Shown in pieces: positions 1 through 9,105 of a DNA stretch of 64,000 bases (within the stretch, counting starts at the first letter, position 1; the number at the start of each line of letters is the position of its first letter). A model generated the notes under the pieces. The model did no database searches. It had not been told where the DNA came from and saw nothing but the letters and a program-made list of their open reading frames with translations. The stretch lies in NCBI GenBank assembly GCA_029667085.1, contig JARUHJ010000002.1, positions 372,001 through 436,000 of the forward strand. The letters are read 5' to 3'. Both the position numbers and the translations under genes were made by a program. This DNA comes from Deltaproteobacteria bacterium IMCC39524 (lineage in GTDB: Bacteria; Desulfobacterota; Desulfuromonadia; Desulfuromonadales; BM103).

Positions 1-118
1 GTTGAGACGCTTGATCTGCTTGACTGTTGATCTTGTGGTTGGTATTGGTCAGGGACGTTTCAAGTTTGCAGGGTACTCTAGGTTGTCTTTGATTCTAAAT
101 GCTGGATAGGGTTCATTC

Positions 119-961
119 ATGAAGAAGGTTGTTCACGCACCGGCAAAGATTAACCTGTGCCTGTATGTTACGGGTCGCCGCGAAGATGGTTACCACGACC
201 TGGCGACACTGATGCAGAGGGTTGCTATCCAGGATCGTCTGGAAATTGCCATCTCCAGCGGGACTGAGATAACAGTTTGCTGTCCACGGCTAGTTCTCTC
301 TCCAGGGGTTGAAAATATCGCTGCGCGAGCTGCACGTCTTTTCCTCTCCTATATAGGAGAGGAGTGCAGTGTAGCAGTACGGATTGATAAAAAGATTCCT
401 GCAGCGGCCGGGATGGGTGGCGGTTCCTCAAACGCTGCATCGGTTCTCTTGGCACTGAACGACATGTTGGATGTGAACCTCTCGCAGAGCGAAATGATAA
501 GTATCGGTGTGACGATCGGAGCAGACGTTCCCTTTTTTCTTTGTGATCAGTCTTCCGCCTGGGCCACTGGCGTTGGCGAGAGGTTGCAACCCTGGCCCGG
601 AATGCCGCCAACTACGTTTGTTTTGGTGAATCCTGGTATAGAAGTTTCGACAGCATGGGTTTTCAAAACTTTGGGGTTGACATGCTCTCGGCCAATCGCT
701 AAAATCCCGAGGTTTCCCGTGAGAACAAGCGGCTTAGTACGTCTGCTGCATAATGATCTCGAAGTTGTCACCTGCCAACGTCATCCTGTGATCACGACGA
801 TCAAAGAACGTTTGCTTGCTGGCGGTGCTGCCGGGGCGCTCATGTCCGGTAGCGGGGCGACAGTTTTTGGCGTTTTTGACGATCAAGACCAGGCGGGAAA
901 AGTTGCCAAAGTTCTGTCAACGGAAACAGATTGGTGGGTGCAGGTCGTCAACCCACTGTAG
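119..961 (+). CDS. ispE: 4-diphosphocytidyl-2-C-methyl-D-erythritol kinase
   Basis: GHMP-family kinase of the MEP isoprenoid pathway; it phosphorylates the 2-hydroxyl of CDP-methylerythritol with ATP in the cytoplasm. The 280-aa length is normal for IspE. The N-terminus carries the substrate-site pattern APAKINLCLYV, the middle has the glycine-rich ATP loop PAAAGMGGGSSNAA (about residues 94-107), and the C-terminal third has the GALMSGSGATVFG motif. It is followed directly by tRNA-Gln and prs, the usual ispE-tRNA-Gln-prs-rplY-pth order in this lineage. I kept the ATG at 119 because the conserved motif begins about six residues later. The upstream 118 bases show no gene and no clear promoter. 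Confidence 0.96.
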   Translation: MKKVVHAPAKINLCLYVTGRREDGYHDLATLMQRVAIQDRLEIAISSGTEITVCCPRLVLSPGVENIAARAARLFLSYIGEECSVAVRIDKKIPAAAGMGGGSSNAASVLLALNDMLDVNLSQSEMISIGVTIGADVPFFLCDQSSAWATGVGERLQPWPGMPPTTFVLVNPGIEVSTAWVFKTLGLTCSRPIAKIPRFPVRTSGLVRLLHNDLEVVTCQRHPVITTIKERLLAGGAAGALMSGSGATVFGVFDDQDQAGKVAKVLSTETDWWVQVVNPL

Positions 962-976
962 GACCGAGTAAAAAAT

Positions 977-1051
977 AGGGGCGTCGCCAAGCGGTAAGGC
1001 ACTGGATTTTGATTCCAGCATTCACAGGTTCGATCCCTGTCGCCCCTGCCA
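977..1051 (+). tRNA. tRNA-Gln (anticodon TTG)
   Basis: A full cloverleaf can be drawn by eye. The acceptor stem AGGGGCG pairs with CGCCCCT, the anticodon stem CTGGA/TCCAG encloses the loop TTTTGAT, and the T arm ACAGG-TTCGATC-CCTGT is intact. The discriminator G and the CCA end are encoded. The anticodon TTG reads CAA/CAG glutamine codons, and the D-arm sequence is typical of bacterial tRNA-Gln. It sits 15 bases after ispE and 113 bases before prs, so it may be processed from a shared transcript. Confidence 0.97.
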
Positions 1052-1164
1052 CTCGCAAGATTGCTACCTCCGGATGTTTGAGGAGGTCGCTTACATTGAT
1101 AATGGGTTGAGACACGGGCCATGCATTGACATGGCCTGAAGTTTCCAGAGAAACAGGTGATGAT

Positions 1165-2106
1165 GTGTTTAAAGAACTGAAGATCTTTACCGGTAATGCA
1201 AATCCAGCCCTTGCGCAGGAAATTTGTCGTCACCTCTCCGTGCCTTTAGCCCAGGCAACCGTCAAGTCTTTCTCCGACGGCGAAATTATGGTTGAAATTA
1301 ACGAAAACGTCCGAGGTCGAGACGTTTTTGTCGTTCAATCGACCTGTCAGCCTGCGAATCATAACCTGATGGAGCTGTTGGTTATGATTGATGCCCTGAA
1401 ACGAGCGTCGGCTGCCCGCATTACAGCAGTTATTCCTTACTTCGGTTATGCTCGACAGGATCGCAAGGTTGCTCCGCGGACACCGATCACCAGCAAACTG
1501 GTCGCAGACCTGATTACTACCGCGGGTGCGCAACGGGTTCTCTGCGTCGATTTGCACGCGGGCCAGATCCAGGGCTTTTTCAACATCCCGGTTGATCATC
1601 TCTATGCGGCCCCTGCTGTTCTTGAAGACGTCAAGGCCCGCTTTACCGAAGAACTTGTGGTTGTTTCTCCAGATGCGGGTGGTACCGAGCGAGCAAGGGC
1701 GTTCGCTAAAAGGTTGAATGCCGGTCTTGCGATTATAGACAAGCGTCGCAGCGCCGCCAACGTCTCGGAAGTCATGCATATCATCGGTGATGTCGATGGC
1801 CGGACCTGTATCATCGTTGATGACATGATCGATACGGCCGGCACCCTTTGTCAGGCAGCTGCGGCACTCAAGGCCCATGGCGCTGGAGATGTGTATGCTA
1901 CGGCAACCCATGCGGTCCTCTCCGGGCCTGCCCTGGAACGGATCAACGAAAGCGATCTAAAGGAAGTTCTGGTCTGTAACACAATTCCTACCGATGAAAA
2001 GGTCAAGAATTGTTCACGACTCAGGACGATCTCTGTCGCAAATATTTTGGCGGAAGCTATCCGTCGTATTCACGGTGATGAATCTGTTAGCTCACTTTTC
2101 GTGTAG
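1165..2106 (+). CDS. prs: Ribose-phosphate pyrophosphokinase (PRPP synthetase)
   Basis: Makes 5-phosphoribosyl-1-pyrophosphate from ribose 5-phosphate and ATP for purine, pyrimidine, histidine, tryptophan and NAD synthesis. Class I Prs features are visible: the N-terminal [12 protein letters not shown], the ATP flexible loop around YARQDRK, the metal-binding [11 protein letters not shown], and the PRPP loop [11 protein letters not shown] frame is open from 1126, but I chose the GTG at 1165 because it follows an AGGTGA ribosome site and gives the family's usual 313 residues. It lies in the ispE-tRNA-prs-rplY-pth group. Confidence 0.95.
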   Translation: MFKELKIFTGNANPALAQEICRHLSVPLAQATVKSFSDGEIMVEINENVRGRDVFVVQSTCQPANHNLMELLVMIDALKRASAARITAVIPYFGYARQDRKVAPRTPITSKLVADLITTAGAQRVLCVDLHAGQIQGFFNIPVDHLYAAPAVLEDVKARFTEELVVVSPDAGGTERARAFAKRLNAGLAIIDKRRSAANVSEVMHIIGDVDGRTCIIVDDMIDTAGTLCQAAAALKAHGAGDVYATATHAVLSGPALERINESDLKEVLVCNTIPTDEKVKNCSRLRTISVANILAEAIRRIHGDESVSSLFV

Positions 2107-2166
2107 TTGTGACAGAAACCAATAAAGAAACTAAATTAAGAAGTTCAAGGATGGAGGAATAGATAA

Positions 2167-2808
2167 ATGGCCAAATCGGTACTGAATGTAGAAACGCGAG
2201 TTCGCATAGGTAAGGGCGGCTCTCGCAAGGTCCGTCAGGACGGCCTGGTGCCTGCAGTAGTTTATGGAAAAGGCGTTGAGGCCCTTAACCTTCGTCTTGA
2301 CCCGAAAGCTCTGCAGAAGGCAGTTGCCACCGAAGCTGGCTGGAATACCCTGATTACCCTCAAGGGAGATGGCCCATTTGATGGCCTGGTTGTTATCCTT
2401 AAGGATATGCAGATTGATGCGATCCGTCGAAATCCCATGCACATTGATTTTCTGGCGATCGATCTGAAGAAAACTTTGGCCGTCATGGTTCCCGTGCAGC
2501 CTGTTGGAAAATCTCAGGGCGAAATTGAAGGTGGTACCTTGCAGTTGGTTCGTCATGAGGTCGAAGTTTACTGCCTGCCGACCAATATCCCGACTTCCAT
2601 CGAGGTTGATGTCACCGCCTTGAATATCGGTGATGTTGTCCATATTGATGAACTTTCTCTTCCTGAAGGTGTTGAGTCACAGCACGATGTCAACTTCACG
2701 GTGCTGACTGTTGTTGGTCGCATGGCTGAAGAAGTCGAGGTTGATGAAGAGGCAGAAGAGGGCGTAGAGACAGAAGATGTCTCTGAAGAGGCTGCTGACG
2801 CAGAGTAG
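2167..2808 (+). CDS. rplY: 50S ribosomal protein L25, long Ctc form
   Basis: Binds 5S rRNA in the large ribosomal subunit. At 213 aa it is the long (Ctc/TL5) form, with an N-terminal L25 domain (about residues 1-95, including the RxGKGGSRKVRQDGLVPAVVYG stretch) and a C-terminal beta domain. The tail (about residues 185-213) is almost wholly Glu, Asp, Val and Ala, as in many long L25 proteins. A GGAGG-type ribosome site lies just before the ATG. It is placed between prs and pth, a classic arrangement. Confidence 0.95.
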   Translation: MAKSVLNVETRVRIGKGGSRKVRQDGLVPAVVYGKGVEALNLRLDPKALQKAVATEAGWNTLITLKGDGPFDGLVVILKDMQIDAIRRNPMHIDFLAIDLKKTLAVMVPVQPVGKSQGEIEGGTLQLVRHEVEVYCLPTNIPTSIEVDVTALNIGDVVHIDELSLPEGVESQHDVNFTVLTVVGRMAEEVEVDEEAEEGVETEDVSEEAADAE

Positions 2809-2819
2809 GCGAGGCGCTT

Positions 2820-3395
2820 TTGAAGTTGATCGTCGGGTTGGGCAACCCTGGTATTGAATATGCCGAAACTCGCCACAATATTGGCTTTATGGTTGCCAAC
2901 TGTCTGGCAGACAGAGCCGGCATCGCGCTGAAACGTAAAGGTTATCAAGGTCTTTATGGTGTGGGGCGAATGGTTGGCGAAGAGGTGACGATCCTGTTGC
3001 CGCAAACATTCATGAATCGCAGTGGCGTAAGCGTTGCCCCTGCTTGTCAATCCCTCGGTGTTGAGCCGGGGGATTTGATTGTGGTTCACGACGAAATTGA
3101 CCTGGCTTTTGGCTCCCTTCGGGTCAAGGTTGGTGGTGGCCATGGCGGGCATAACGGCCTGCGTAGTATTGGCTCTGCTCTCGGCGAGTCGGGTTACAAT
3201 AGATTGCGCATGGGTGTTGGAAGACCTCCGGGAGGCGGTGACGTCTCAGGGCATGTCTTGAGCCGATTCAATGCCGCAGAGCGTAAACAGCTCGGAACAT
3301 ATATAGATGTAGCGACTGAAGCCCTTGAGATGTTTTTGCGTGAAGGGGCTCAGCAAGCTATGAATAGTTATAACAATCGTGAAATATTAACCTGA
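2820..3395 (+). CDS. pth: Peptidyl-tRNA hydrolase
   Basis: Cleaves the ester bond of peptidyl-tRNA released from stalled ribosomes, recycling the tRNA. The 191-aa protein has the family signatures KLIVGLGNPG at the N-terminus, TRHNIGF with the catalytic histidine near residue 20, FMNRSG near residue 60, and the VHDEIDL and GGHGGHNGLRS motifs. The start is a TTG at 2820, supported by GGCGAGG just upstream and by the conserved N-terminus beginning at once. Only 11 bases separate it from rplY, so the two are probably co-transcribed. Confidence 0.95.
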   Translation: MKLIVGLGNPGIEYAETRHNIGFMVANCLADRAGIALKRKGYQGLYGVGRMVGEEVTILLPQTFMNRSGVSVAPACQSLGVEPGDLIVVHDEIDLAFGSLRVKVGGGHGGHNGLRSIGSALGESGYNRLRMGVGRPPGGGDVSGHVLSRFNAAERKQLGTYIDVATEALEMFLREGAQQAMNSYNNREILT

Positions 3396-3442
3396 GCGTA
3401 ACTACTTAACTCAGCACAAAGATTAAGAGAGGAACTAAAAAA

Positions 3443-5467
3443 ATGGAACTGCAGATGTTTGCACCAATTCTCGGTGTGGTCGGCTTTGTGATTGCTATTA
3501 TCCTGTACAACGTGGTCAAGGCTGAACCTGTTGGCAACGACAGAATGAAAGAGATCGGCGACGATATTTATAACGGTGCAATGGCTTTTCTTGGCCGTGA
3601 ATACCGCGTGCTGGCGATCTTTATTGCCATCGTCTTTTGTTTGATTGCTGTGGGCATGAACATCCAGACGGCTTTGGCCTTCCTTGGTGGTGCTCTTTGC
3701 TCGATGACATGCGGCTTCATTGGTATGAAGGCAGCGACTCGCGCTAACGTGAGAACGACCGAAGCTGCTCGCGCATCGGGTCAGGCTAAGGCTCTAGAGG
3801 TCTCCTTTAACGGCGGTGCCGTCATGGGTCTCGCCGTGGCTTCCCTTGGTCTGGTTGGCGTCGGCATTGCTTACATCATGTTTGGTGGCGATCCTGCAAC
3901 AGCCAAATATATCAATGGTTTCGCCATGGGTGCTTCCTCCATTGCACTTTTTGCTCGTGTTGGTGGCGGCATCTACACCAAGGCTGCTGATGTCGGTTCA
4001 GACCTGGTCGGCAAGGTCGAAGCTGGTATTCCTGAAGACGATCCACGTAACCCCGGCGTTATTGCTGACAATGTCGGTGATTGCGTTGGCGATACTGCCG
4101 GTATGGGTGCTGATATTTTCGAATCCTATGTCGGTTCGATTATCGCAACCATCGCGATTGCCGCAGCGGCAAGCCCTGCATTGCTTCTCAAGCTCGGTAC
4201 CGTCTCCAGTGGTTTGAATACGCAGTCAGCGGCAATGCTGCTGCCTCTCGGTCTGGCGATGATCGGTTTGGTCTTCTCCTTCATCGGCATCGGTTCGATG
4301 AAAGTTCTCAAGTCGATGGACCCGGCCAAGGCCCTTCATTATACAACGTTTGTTGCCGCTGGTGGCTTCCTGATTGCTGCTTTCTTCTTTATTAGTCACC
4401 TTGGTTTGACCACAGGTGTCTTCTGGGCCATCCTCGCTGGTACCCTGGCAGGCATCGCAATTGGTCAGGTTACTGAATACTATACTGCTCATGCACCTGT
4501 TCTGCGCATTGCCGAGGCCAGCAAAACCGGTCCGGCGACCAACATCATTCATGGCCTTGCGGTCGGTCTTGAGTCTACTGCAATTCCGATCCTGATTATC
4601 TGCTCTTCTATTTTTGTCGCCAATCATTTTGCCGGACTTTACGGTATTGGCATCGCGGCTGTCGGTATGTTGGCCACCGTCGGTGTGACTATGACGGTCG
4701 ACGCTTACGGCCCGATTGCTGACAATGCTGGCGGAATCTCTGAAATGGCCGGTCTCGGTCCTGACGTTCGTGAGATCACCGATGGTCTTGATGCCATCGG
4801 TAATACCACTGCAGCTATCGGCAAGGGCTTTGCCATCGGTTCTGCCGCATTGACAGCTCTTGCGCTCTTCTCTGCTTATGCCACGACCGTTGGCCTCAAA
4901 ACAATCAACCTGATTGACCCCAAGGTTGTTATCGGCCTATTTATCGGTGGTGCTCTACCGTTCTTTATCGGTGCGCTGACCATGACCAGTGTTGGTCGTG
5001 CTGCTGGCGCGATGGTCGATGAAATTCGTCGCCAGTTCCGTGAAATCCCTGGCCTTCTTGAAGGCAAAGAAGGGGTTAAACCTGATTCGCAGAAATGTAT
5101 CGACATCTCGGCGAAAGCTGCGCTGCGTGAAATGATCCTGCCTGGTGTGGTTGCCGTTGTTGCTCCAGTATTGGTCGGCTTCGTGCTTGGTAAAGAATCG
5201 CTCGGCGGCATGCTCGCTGGTGCCACTCTTGCTGGTGTACTTCTGGCGCTGATGATGTCCAATGGCGGTGGCGCATGGGACAACGCCAAAAAGTATATTG
5301 AACAAGGTAAAGTTGAAGGTGAGAAGAAGGGCGGCACTGCTCATGAGGCAGCTGTTATCGGCGACACCGTTGGCGACCCCTTCAAAGATACGTCTGGTCC
5401 TGCCATGAACATCCTTATCAAGCTGATGAGTGTTGTCGCACTGGTTATTGCTCCTCTGCTGGCCTAG
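3443..5467 (+). CDS. hppA: K+-dependent membrane-bound pyrophosphatase (ion pump)
   Basis: Integral membrane pyrophosphatase that couples PPi hydrolysis to H+ or Na+ export across the inner membrane. It has 674 aa and about 16 hydrophobic segments. Conserved catalytic blocks include [21 protein letters not shown] (about residues 209-229, split here across the two metal sites) and [17 protein letters not shown] near the C-terminus. The position that separates the two subfamilies reads [10 protein letters not shown]. Alanine there is known to mark the K+-dependent class, whereas lysine marks the K+-independent one. Whether it pumps H+ or Na+ cannot be settled by eye. It begins 47 bases after pth and ends before a strong hairpin. 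Confidence 0.94.
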   Translation: MELQMFAPILGVVGFVIAIILYNVVKAEPVGNDRMKEIGDDIYNGAMAFLGREYRVLAIFIAIVFCLIAVGMNIQTALAFLGGALCSMTCGFIGMKAATRANVRTTEAARASGQAKALEVSFNGGAVMGLAVASLGLVGVGIAYIMFGGDPATAKYINGFAMGASSIALFARVGGGIYTKAADVGSDLVGKVEAGIPEDDPRNPGVIADNVGDCVGDTAGMGADIFESYVGSIIATIAIAAAASPALLLKLGTVSSGLNTQSAAMLLPLGLAMIGLVFSFIGIGSMKVLKSMDPAKALHYTTFVAAGGFLIAAFFFISHLGLTTGVFWAILAGTLAGIAIGQVTEYYTAHAPVLRIAEASKTGPATNIIHGLAVGLESTAIPILIICSSIFVANHFAGLYGIGIAAVGMLATVGVTMTVDAYGPIADNAGGISEMAGLGPDVREITDGLDAIGNTTAAIGKGFAIGSAALTALALFSAYATTVGLKTINLIDPKVVIGLFIGGALPFFIGALTMTSVGRAAGAMVDEIRRQFREIPGLLEGKEGVKPDSQKCIDISAKAALREMILPGVVAVVAPVLVGFVLGKESLGGMLAGATLAGVLLALMMSNGGGAWDNAKKYIEQGKVEGEKKGGTAHEAAVIGDTVGDPFKDTSGPAMNILIKLMSVVALVIAPLLA

Positions 5468-5493
5468 GTCCAAAAGACATAACACGACTGTAA

Positions 5494-5530
5494 CGATAGC
5501 CGGGGCTTCTGCTCCGGCTATCGTTATTTA
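5494..5530 (+). terminator. Rho-independent terminator after hppA
   Basis: A long GC-rich inverted repeat, CGATAGCCGG paired with CCGGCTATCG and extended by an inner GC pair, is followed by a short T-rich stretch (TTATTT). It closes the ispE-to-hppA run and lies immediately before ychF. Confidence 0.75.
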
Positions 5531-5547
5531 CATGGATAAAGAAAATT

Positions 5548-6642
5548 ATGGGATTCAAATGCGGTATCGTTGGTCTGCCTAATGTCGGTAAGTCAACCAT
5601 CTTCAACGCGATAACATCTGCCGGTGCTGAGGCAGCTAATTACCCCTTCTGTACCATTGAACCAAATGTCGGCATCGTCACAGTTCCAGACCCCCGTCTT
5701 GATGTTCTCTCTGATATCGTCAATCCACAGAATGTCCTGCCAACAGCCATGGAGTTTGTCGATATCGCAGGATTGGTGAAAGGGGCGAGTCGCGGTGAAG
5801 GCTTGGGTAACCAGTTCCTTGGACACATTCGTCAGGTTGACGCCATTGCCCATATTGTGCGCTGTTTTGAAGATGAGAATGTCGTGCATGTTGATGGCAG
5901 TATTGATCCTTTGCGTGATGTTGAAGTGATACAAACGGAACTTAACCTGACTGATTTGGATGCCGTTGAGAAGCGCATCAACCGCGTCGGCAAGCAGGCA
6001 AAGAGTGGCGACAAAAAGATGCAGGAAGAAATGGCTATTCTGGAGAAGGTGCAAAAATGTCTCGACAGTGGACAGCCTGCCCGCAATGCTGACCTGAATG
6101 CTGAACAATGGGCCCCACTGGGTGAACTCTGCCTGATAACCGCAAAGCCGGTTCTCTATGTGGCCAATGTCTCAGAAGATGATCTTGCCGGTGAGCACCC
6201 ATTCGTTGATCGTCTCAAGGAGCATGCTGCCAATGAAGGAGCTGAAATCGTCATTATCTGCGGCAAAATAGAGTCAGAGATTGCTGAATTGGCAGAGGAT
6301 GAGAAAGCAGAATTTCTCGGTGAGCTCGGTCTCGATGAGTCTGGCCTTGATCGGATGATTCATGCTGGATACCGCTTGCTGGGTTTGATCACTTACTTCA
6401 CTGCAGGGGTCAAAGAAGTGCGTGCGTGGACTGTTAGTGAAGGTGCTCGCGCTCCTCAAGCTGCTGGAGTGATCCATACTGACTTTGAGAAGGGCTTTAT
6501 TCGCGCGGAAGTGATTGGCTACGGAGATTTTATCTCTTCAAAAGGTGAAGCAGGTGCTAAGGAAAAAGGGCTGATGCGACTTGAAGGCAAGGACTATCTT
6601 GTCAAAGACGGCGATGTCATGCACTTCCGTTTTAATGTCTAA
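5548..6642 (+). CDS. ychF: Redox-regulated ATPase YchF (Obg family)
   Basis: Obg-related P-loop ATPase that associates with ribosomes and has been linked to stress responses. The 364-aa length matches YchF. The Walker A site is GLPNVGKST near residue 9, the G3 region is [20 protein letters not shown], and the usual NKxD motif is replaced by NVSE (in [10 protein letters not shown]), the change that makes YchF prefer ATP to GTP. A coiled-coil region occupies about residues 130-175 and a TGS domain closes the protein. The ribosome site before the ATG is weak (GGATAAAG). Confidence 0.95.
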   Translation: MGFKCGIVGLPNVGKSTIFNAITSAGAEAANYPFCTIEPNVGIVTVPDPRLDVLSDIVNPQNVLPTAMEFVDIAGLVKGASRGEGLGNQFLGHIRQVDAIAHIVRCFEDENVVHVDGSIDPLRDVEVIQTELNLTDLDAVEKRINRVGKQAKSGDKKMQEEMAILEKVQKCLDSGQPARNADLNAEQWAPLGELCLITAKPVLYVANVSEDDLAGEHPFVDRLKEHAANEGAEIVIICGKIESEIAELAEDEKAEFLGELGLDESGLDRMIHAGYRLLGLITYFTAGVKEVRAWTVSEGARAPQAAGVIHTDFEKGFIRAEVIGYGDFISSKGEAGAKEKGLMRLEGKDYLVKDGDVMHFRFNV

Positions 6643-6791
6643 ACAAACGGTGGACAGAGACTGGATCCAGAGACAGGATTCACCGACAACCCCTGTCGTC
6701 TGTTTTAATAAAAATCCGTTGCCTCGTGGTGCGGGGTGTGGTAGAAAACAAAGTTCTTTAGAAGGAAGCATGCAGGATGTTTCCGCTCCTT

Positions 6792-6808
6792 GCTCCGCCT
6801 GGCGGGGC
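6792..6808 (+). promoter_or_regulatory. Hairpin in rpsF leader, possible S6:S18 autoregulatory site
   Basis: GCTCCGC and GCGGGGC form a 7-bp stem (one G-U pair) around a CTG loop, ending 22 bases before the rpsF start. Many bacteria carry an RNA structure in the rpsF leader that binds the S6:S18 complex and represses translation. The position and CCG content here are compatible, but I cannot match the full consensus. The rest of 6643-6830 shows no gene. Confidence 0.35.
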
Positions 6809-6830
6809 TAATAACTCAAGAGGAGGTTTT

Positions 6831-7250
6831 ATGCGAACCTACGAATCAATCTTCATCGTACACCCGGAAGTTATCGGGGACGATCAGACTGCCCTCATCG
6901 ACAAGTACAAAACGATCTTGTCTGATCAGGGAGCTGACGTTCTCAAGGTAGAAAACTGGGGAACCCGGACACTGGCCTATCAGGTCAAGAAGCAGTCTAA
7001 AGGCTGTTACGTTCTGGTGATCTTTGACGCCGAGCCGACTGTTATTGCCGAGTTCGAGCGCCGCATGCGCATCGACGAAAAGGTAATCAAGTTCCAGACC
7101 ATCATTCTGGAAGGTGGTTACGAGGCGCCTCCTGTTGTTGAGGCTGCACCCGAAGAAGCCCCCGCAGAAGATGCTGAGGCGACCGAAAGTGCCACCGAAG
7201 CCCCAGTAGAAGCTGAAGCTGCTACTGAGGAATCAACAGAAAAATCCTAA
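6831..7250 (+). CDS. rpsF: 30S ribosomal protein S6
   Basis: Component of the 30S platform that assembles with S18. The S6 fold is clear in the first 95 residues: RTYESIFIVHPEV at the N-terminus, WGTRTLAYQVKKQSKGCYVL in the middle and RRMRIDEKVIKFQT at the RNA-binding end. The C-terminus (about residues 107-139) is an extended acidic tail rich in Glu, Ala and Pro, common in this group. The ATG at 6831 follows AGAGGAGG. An upstream in-frame start at 6777 has no such signal. First gene of rpsF-rpsR-DUF2232-rplI-dnaB. Confidence 0.96.
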   Translation: MRTYESIFIVHPEVIGDDQTALIDKYKTILSDQGADVLKVENWGTRTLAYQVKKQSKGCYVLVIFDAEPTVIAEFERRMRIDEKVIKFQTIILEGGYEAPPVVEAAPEEAPAEDAEATESATEAPVEAEAATEESTEKS

Positions 7251-7292
7251 CATTCGAATCAATCTTAAGATGATGAAGAAGGAGATATAATC

Positions 7293-7574
7293 ATGGCATA
7301 TGAAGGAAATCGCAGCGGTGGACCTCGTCGGCGTTATGGCCGTCGCAAAGTTTGTCGTTTCTGTGCCGATAAGAAAGCAACAATCGACTACAAAGATATC
7401 CGCTCACTGCGTTACTTTATTTCCGAGCGTGGCAAGATTACTCCACGGCGGATTTCTGGTACCTGTTCGGATCATCAGAGAAAATTGACAGAAGCAATCA
7501 AGCGCGCGCGTAATATCGCGTTGCTGCCTTTCACCGCAAGCCACTCTCTCGAGAGAGGTTCATCGCAGCGCTAG
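7293..7574 (+). CDS. rpsR: 30S ribosomal protein S18
   Basis: Partner of S6 on the 30S platform. The 93-aa protein has a basic Gly/Arg N-terminus, the CRFCADKK cysteine pair found in many S18 proteins, and the core [17 protein letters not shown] and [30 protein letters not shown] (split here by position, about residues 27-85). A strong AAGGAGAT precedes the ATG. The tail after ALLPF is about ten residues longer than in E. coli. Confidence 0.96.
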   Translation: MAYEGNRSGGPRRRYGRRKVCRFCADKKATIDYKDIRSLRYFISERGKITPRRISGTCSDHQRKLTEAIKRARNIALLPFTASHSLERGSSQR

Positions 7575-7578
7575 CGCG

Positions 7579-8520
7579 ATGATGATGCAGCGAGGACTTT
7601 ACGTTGTTCTCGGCACGATAGCCGGGTATGCGTTGTTTGGAACCTTTGCCGCTCTGGGTTTTGCTGCTGTTGCAGTGAACCTCTTCACGCCTCTTCCGGC
7701 AGCTTTTGTTGGTATGCGTGTTGGCTCAGCAGCCGCAGGAGTGACAGTTGCATTGACTGCACTCCTGGTACTGCTGACAGCCGATTCAGCTTCGTCCGCC
7801 ATGTACCTGGTTCAGTTTGGTATTCCGGGCGTTGCGTTACCCTGGTTGTTAAACCGAGGGTTCGCTTGGGATAAGTCTGCAGTCGCTGTTTTGTGGGCCA
7901 TGGTCGCGGCGAGTGTTTGCGGATTGCTGGTTGTCTCAGCTGTCTCCGGTCAGTCGCCCTTGGTAACAGTCAGTGATCTGATCGGCAAGGAAATTGTCCA
8001 GACCACGACGATCATGCAGGATATGTTTGCTGACGCAGACCTTCCTGCAGCCCAGAAGCGCGAGGTAGGGCTGGCGATAGAGAATATGGCCAGCTTCCTG
8101 GAGAAAGCTTATCCGGGGATTTCGATCACCGTCAGCGGCCTTATGGTCGTCGGCCTGATCTTTATGCTGTCGCTGCTGGCACGAGGTCGTTATACTGTTC
8201 CGGGTAGAGCCTTCCCCGAGTGGAAGTCTCCTGAATGGCTGGTCTGGATACTGATAACTGCTGGTTTCCTGGTTGCATTTGTTGAAGGGATAGCTGGAAC
8301 CTTTGCCCTGAACCTGCTGGTGATTCTCTTGCCGGTTTACTTTCTGCAAGGTCTGGCTGTTATTGATTGTTTTTTTCGCCGCAAAGCTTTTTCGCCGATG
8401 ATAAGGACTGTCGGCTACCTGCTGGTCACGTTGGTTAATCCGTTACCGATGGTTGTCACTGGAATTGGCGTATTTGACTTGTGGGCTGATTTTCGCAAAC
8501 CAAAAGAACCTGAATCATAA
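7579..8520 (+). CDS. DUF2232 family integral membrane protein
   Basis: A 313-aa polytopic membrane protein with about eight hydrophobic segments, matching the DUF2232/YybS-type proteins found between ribosomal genes in delta-proteobacteria and Firmicutes. Its function is unknown; a role as a membrane component in vitamin transport has been guessed for distant relatives only. A soluble stretch at about residues 130-175 separates two hydrophobic halves. It starts four bases after rpsR, with three consecutive ATG codons and no strong ribosome site, which suggests translational coupling. The exact ATG is uncertain. Confidence 0.82.
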   Translation: MMMQRGLYVVLGTIAGYALFGTFAALGFAAVAVNLFTPLPAAFVGMRVGSAAAGVTVALTALLVLLTADSASSAMYLVQFGIPGVALPWLLNRGFAWDKSAVAVLWAMVAASVCGLLVVSAVSGQSPLVTVSDLIGKEIVQTTTIMQDMFADADLPAAQKREVGLAIENMASFLEKAYPGISITVSGLMVVGLIFMLSLLARGRYTVPGRAFPEWKSPEWLVWILITAGFLVAFVEGIAGTFALNLLVILLPVYFLQGLAVIDCFFRRKAFSPMIRTVGYLLVTLVNPLPMVVTGIGVFDLWADFRKPKEPES

Positions 8521-8541
8521 AGATTTTGGGAGGATAAAAAG

Positions 8542-9036
8542 ATGGATGTCATTCTGACTGAAAATGTTAAAAATCTCGGGACCATTGGTGAAGTGGTTAA
8601 GGTCAAGCCTGGCTATGGTCGTAATTTCCTGGTTCCTCAGGGGCTGGCTGTTGAAGCGAGTGAGGCTAAGCTCAAAGAACTTGAGCATCACAAGCGCCAG
8701 TTGAATCGCAAGGCTGAGAAGCTGAGCCAGGAAGCTGCTGACGTCAAGGCACGGATTGAGGCTGTTGAGTGTACTTTTGTGCACAAAGCAAGCGAAGAAG
8801 GCAAGCTGTTCGGCTCGGTCACCTCTATGGAAATCGCTGAAAGTCTCTCTTCCCAGGGTATTGAAATCGATCGTCGCAAGATCCTGCTTGAGCAGCCGAT
8901 TAAAGAACTTGGTGAGCACGCGATTGATATCAAGCTGAATGCTGGTGTTAATGCTATCGTTAAGATTAATGTTATCAGTGAAGATGCTCAGCCGGTTTCT
9001 ACAGACGTTCCTGCAGAGACTCCTGTAGACGCTTAA
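8542..9036 (+). CDS. rplI: 50S ribosomal protein L9
   Basis: Binds 23S rRNA near the L1 stalk. The N-terminal domain is unmistakable (MDVILTENVKNLGTIGEVV, then KPGYGRNFLVPQGLA), followed by the long connecting helix (about residues 42-75) and the C-terminal domain with LFGSVT and IKELGEHAIDIKL. The 164-aa length includes a short extra tail of about 15 residues. A clear GGGAGG site lies before the ATG. Confidence 0.96.
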   Translation: MDVILTENVKNLGTIGEVVKVKPGYGRNFLVPQGLAVEASEAKLKELEHHKRQLNRKAEKLSQEAADVKARIEAVECTFVHKASEEGKLFGSVTSMEIAESLSSQGIEIDRRKILLEQPIKELGEHAIDIKLNAGVNAIVKINVISEDAQPVSTDVPAETPVDA

Positions 9037-9059
9037 GAACAAAAGCTGTAACTGACTTC

Positions 9060-9090
9060 AGGGGCTTGCTCTCGTGCAGGCCCCTCTTTT
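9060..9090 (+). terminator. Terminator-like hairpin between rplI and dnaB
   Basis: AGGGGC-TTGC and a GTGCA-GGCCCCT arm form an imperfect GC-rich stem around TCTC, followed by CTTTTCCC. It probably attenuates rather than fully isolates dnaB, which begins 16 bases later with no obvious promoter of its own. Confidence 0.6.
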
Positions 9091-9105
9091 CCCTTGAGGG
9101 CGAAC

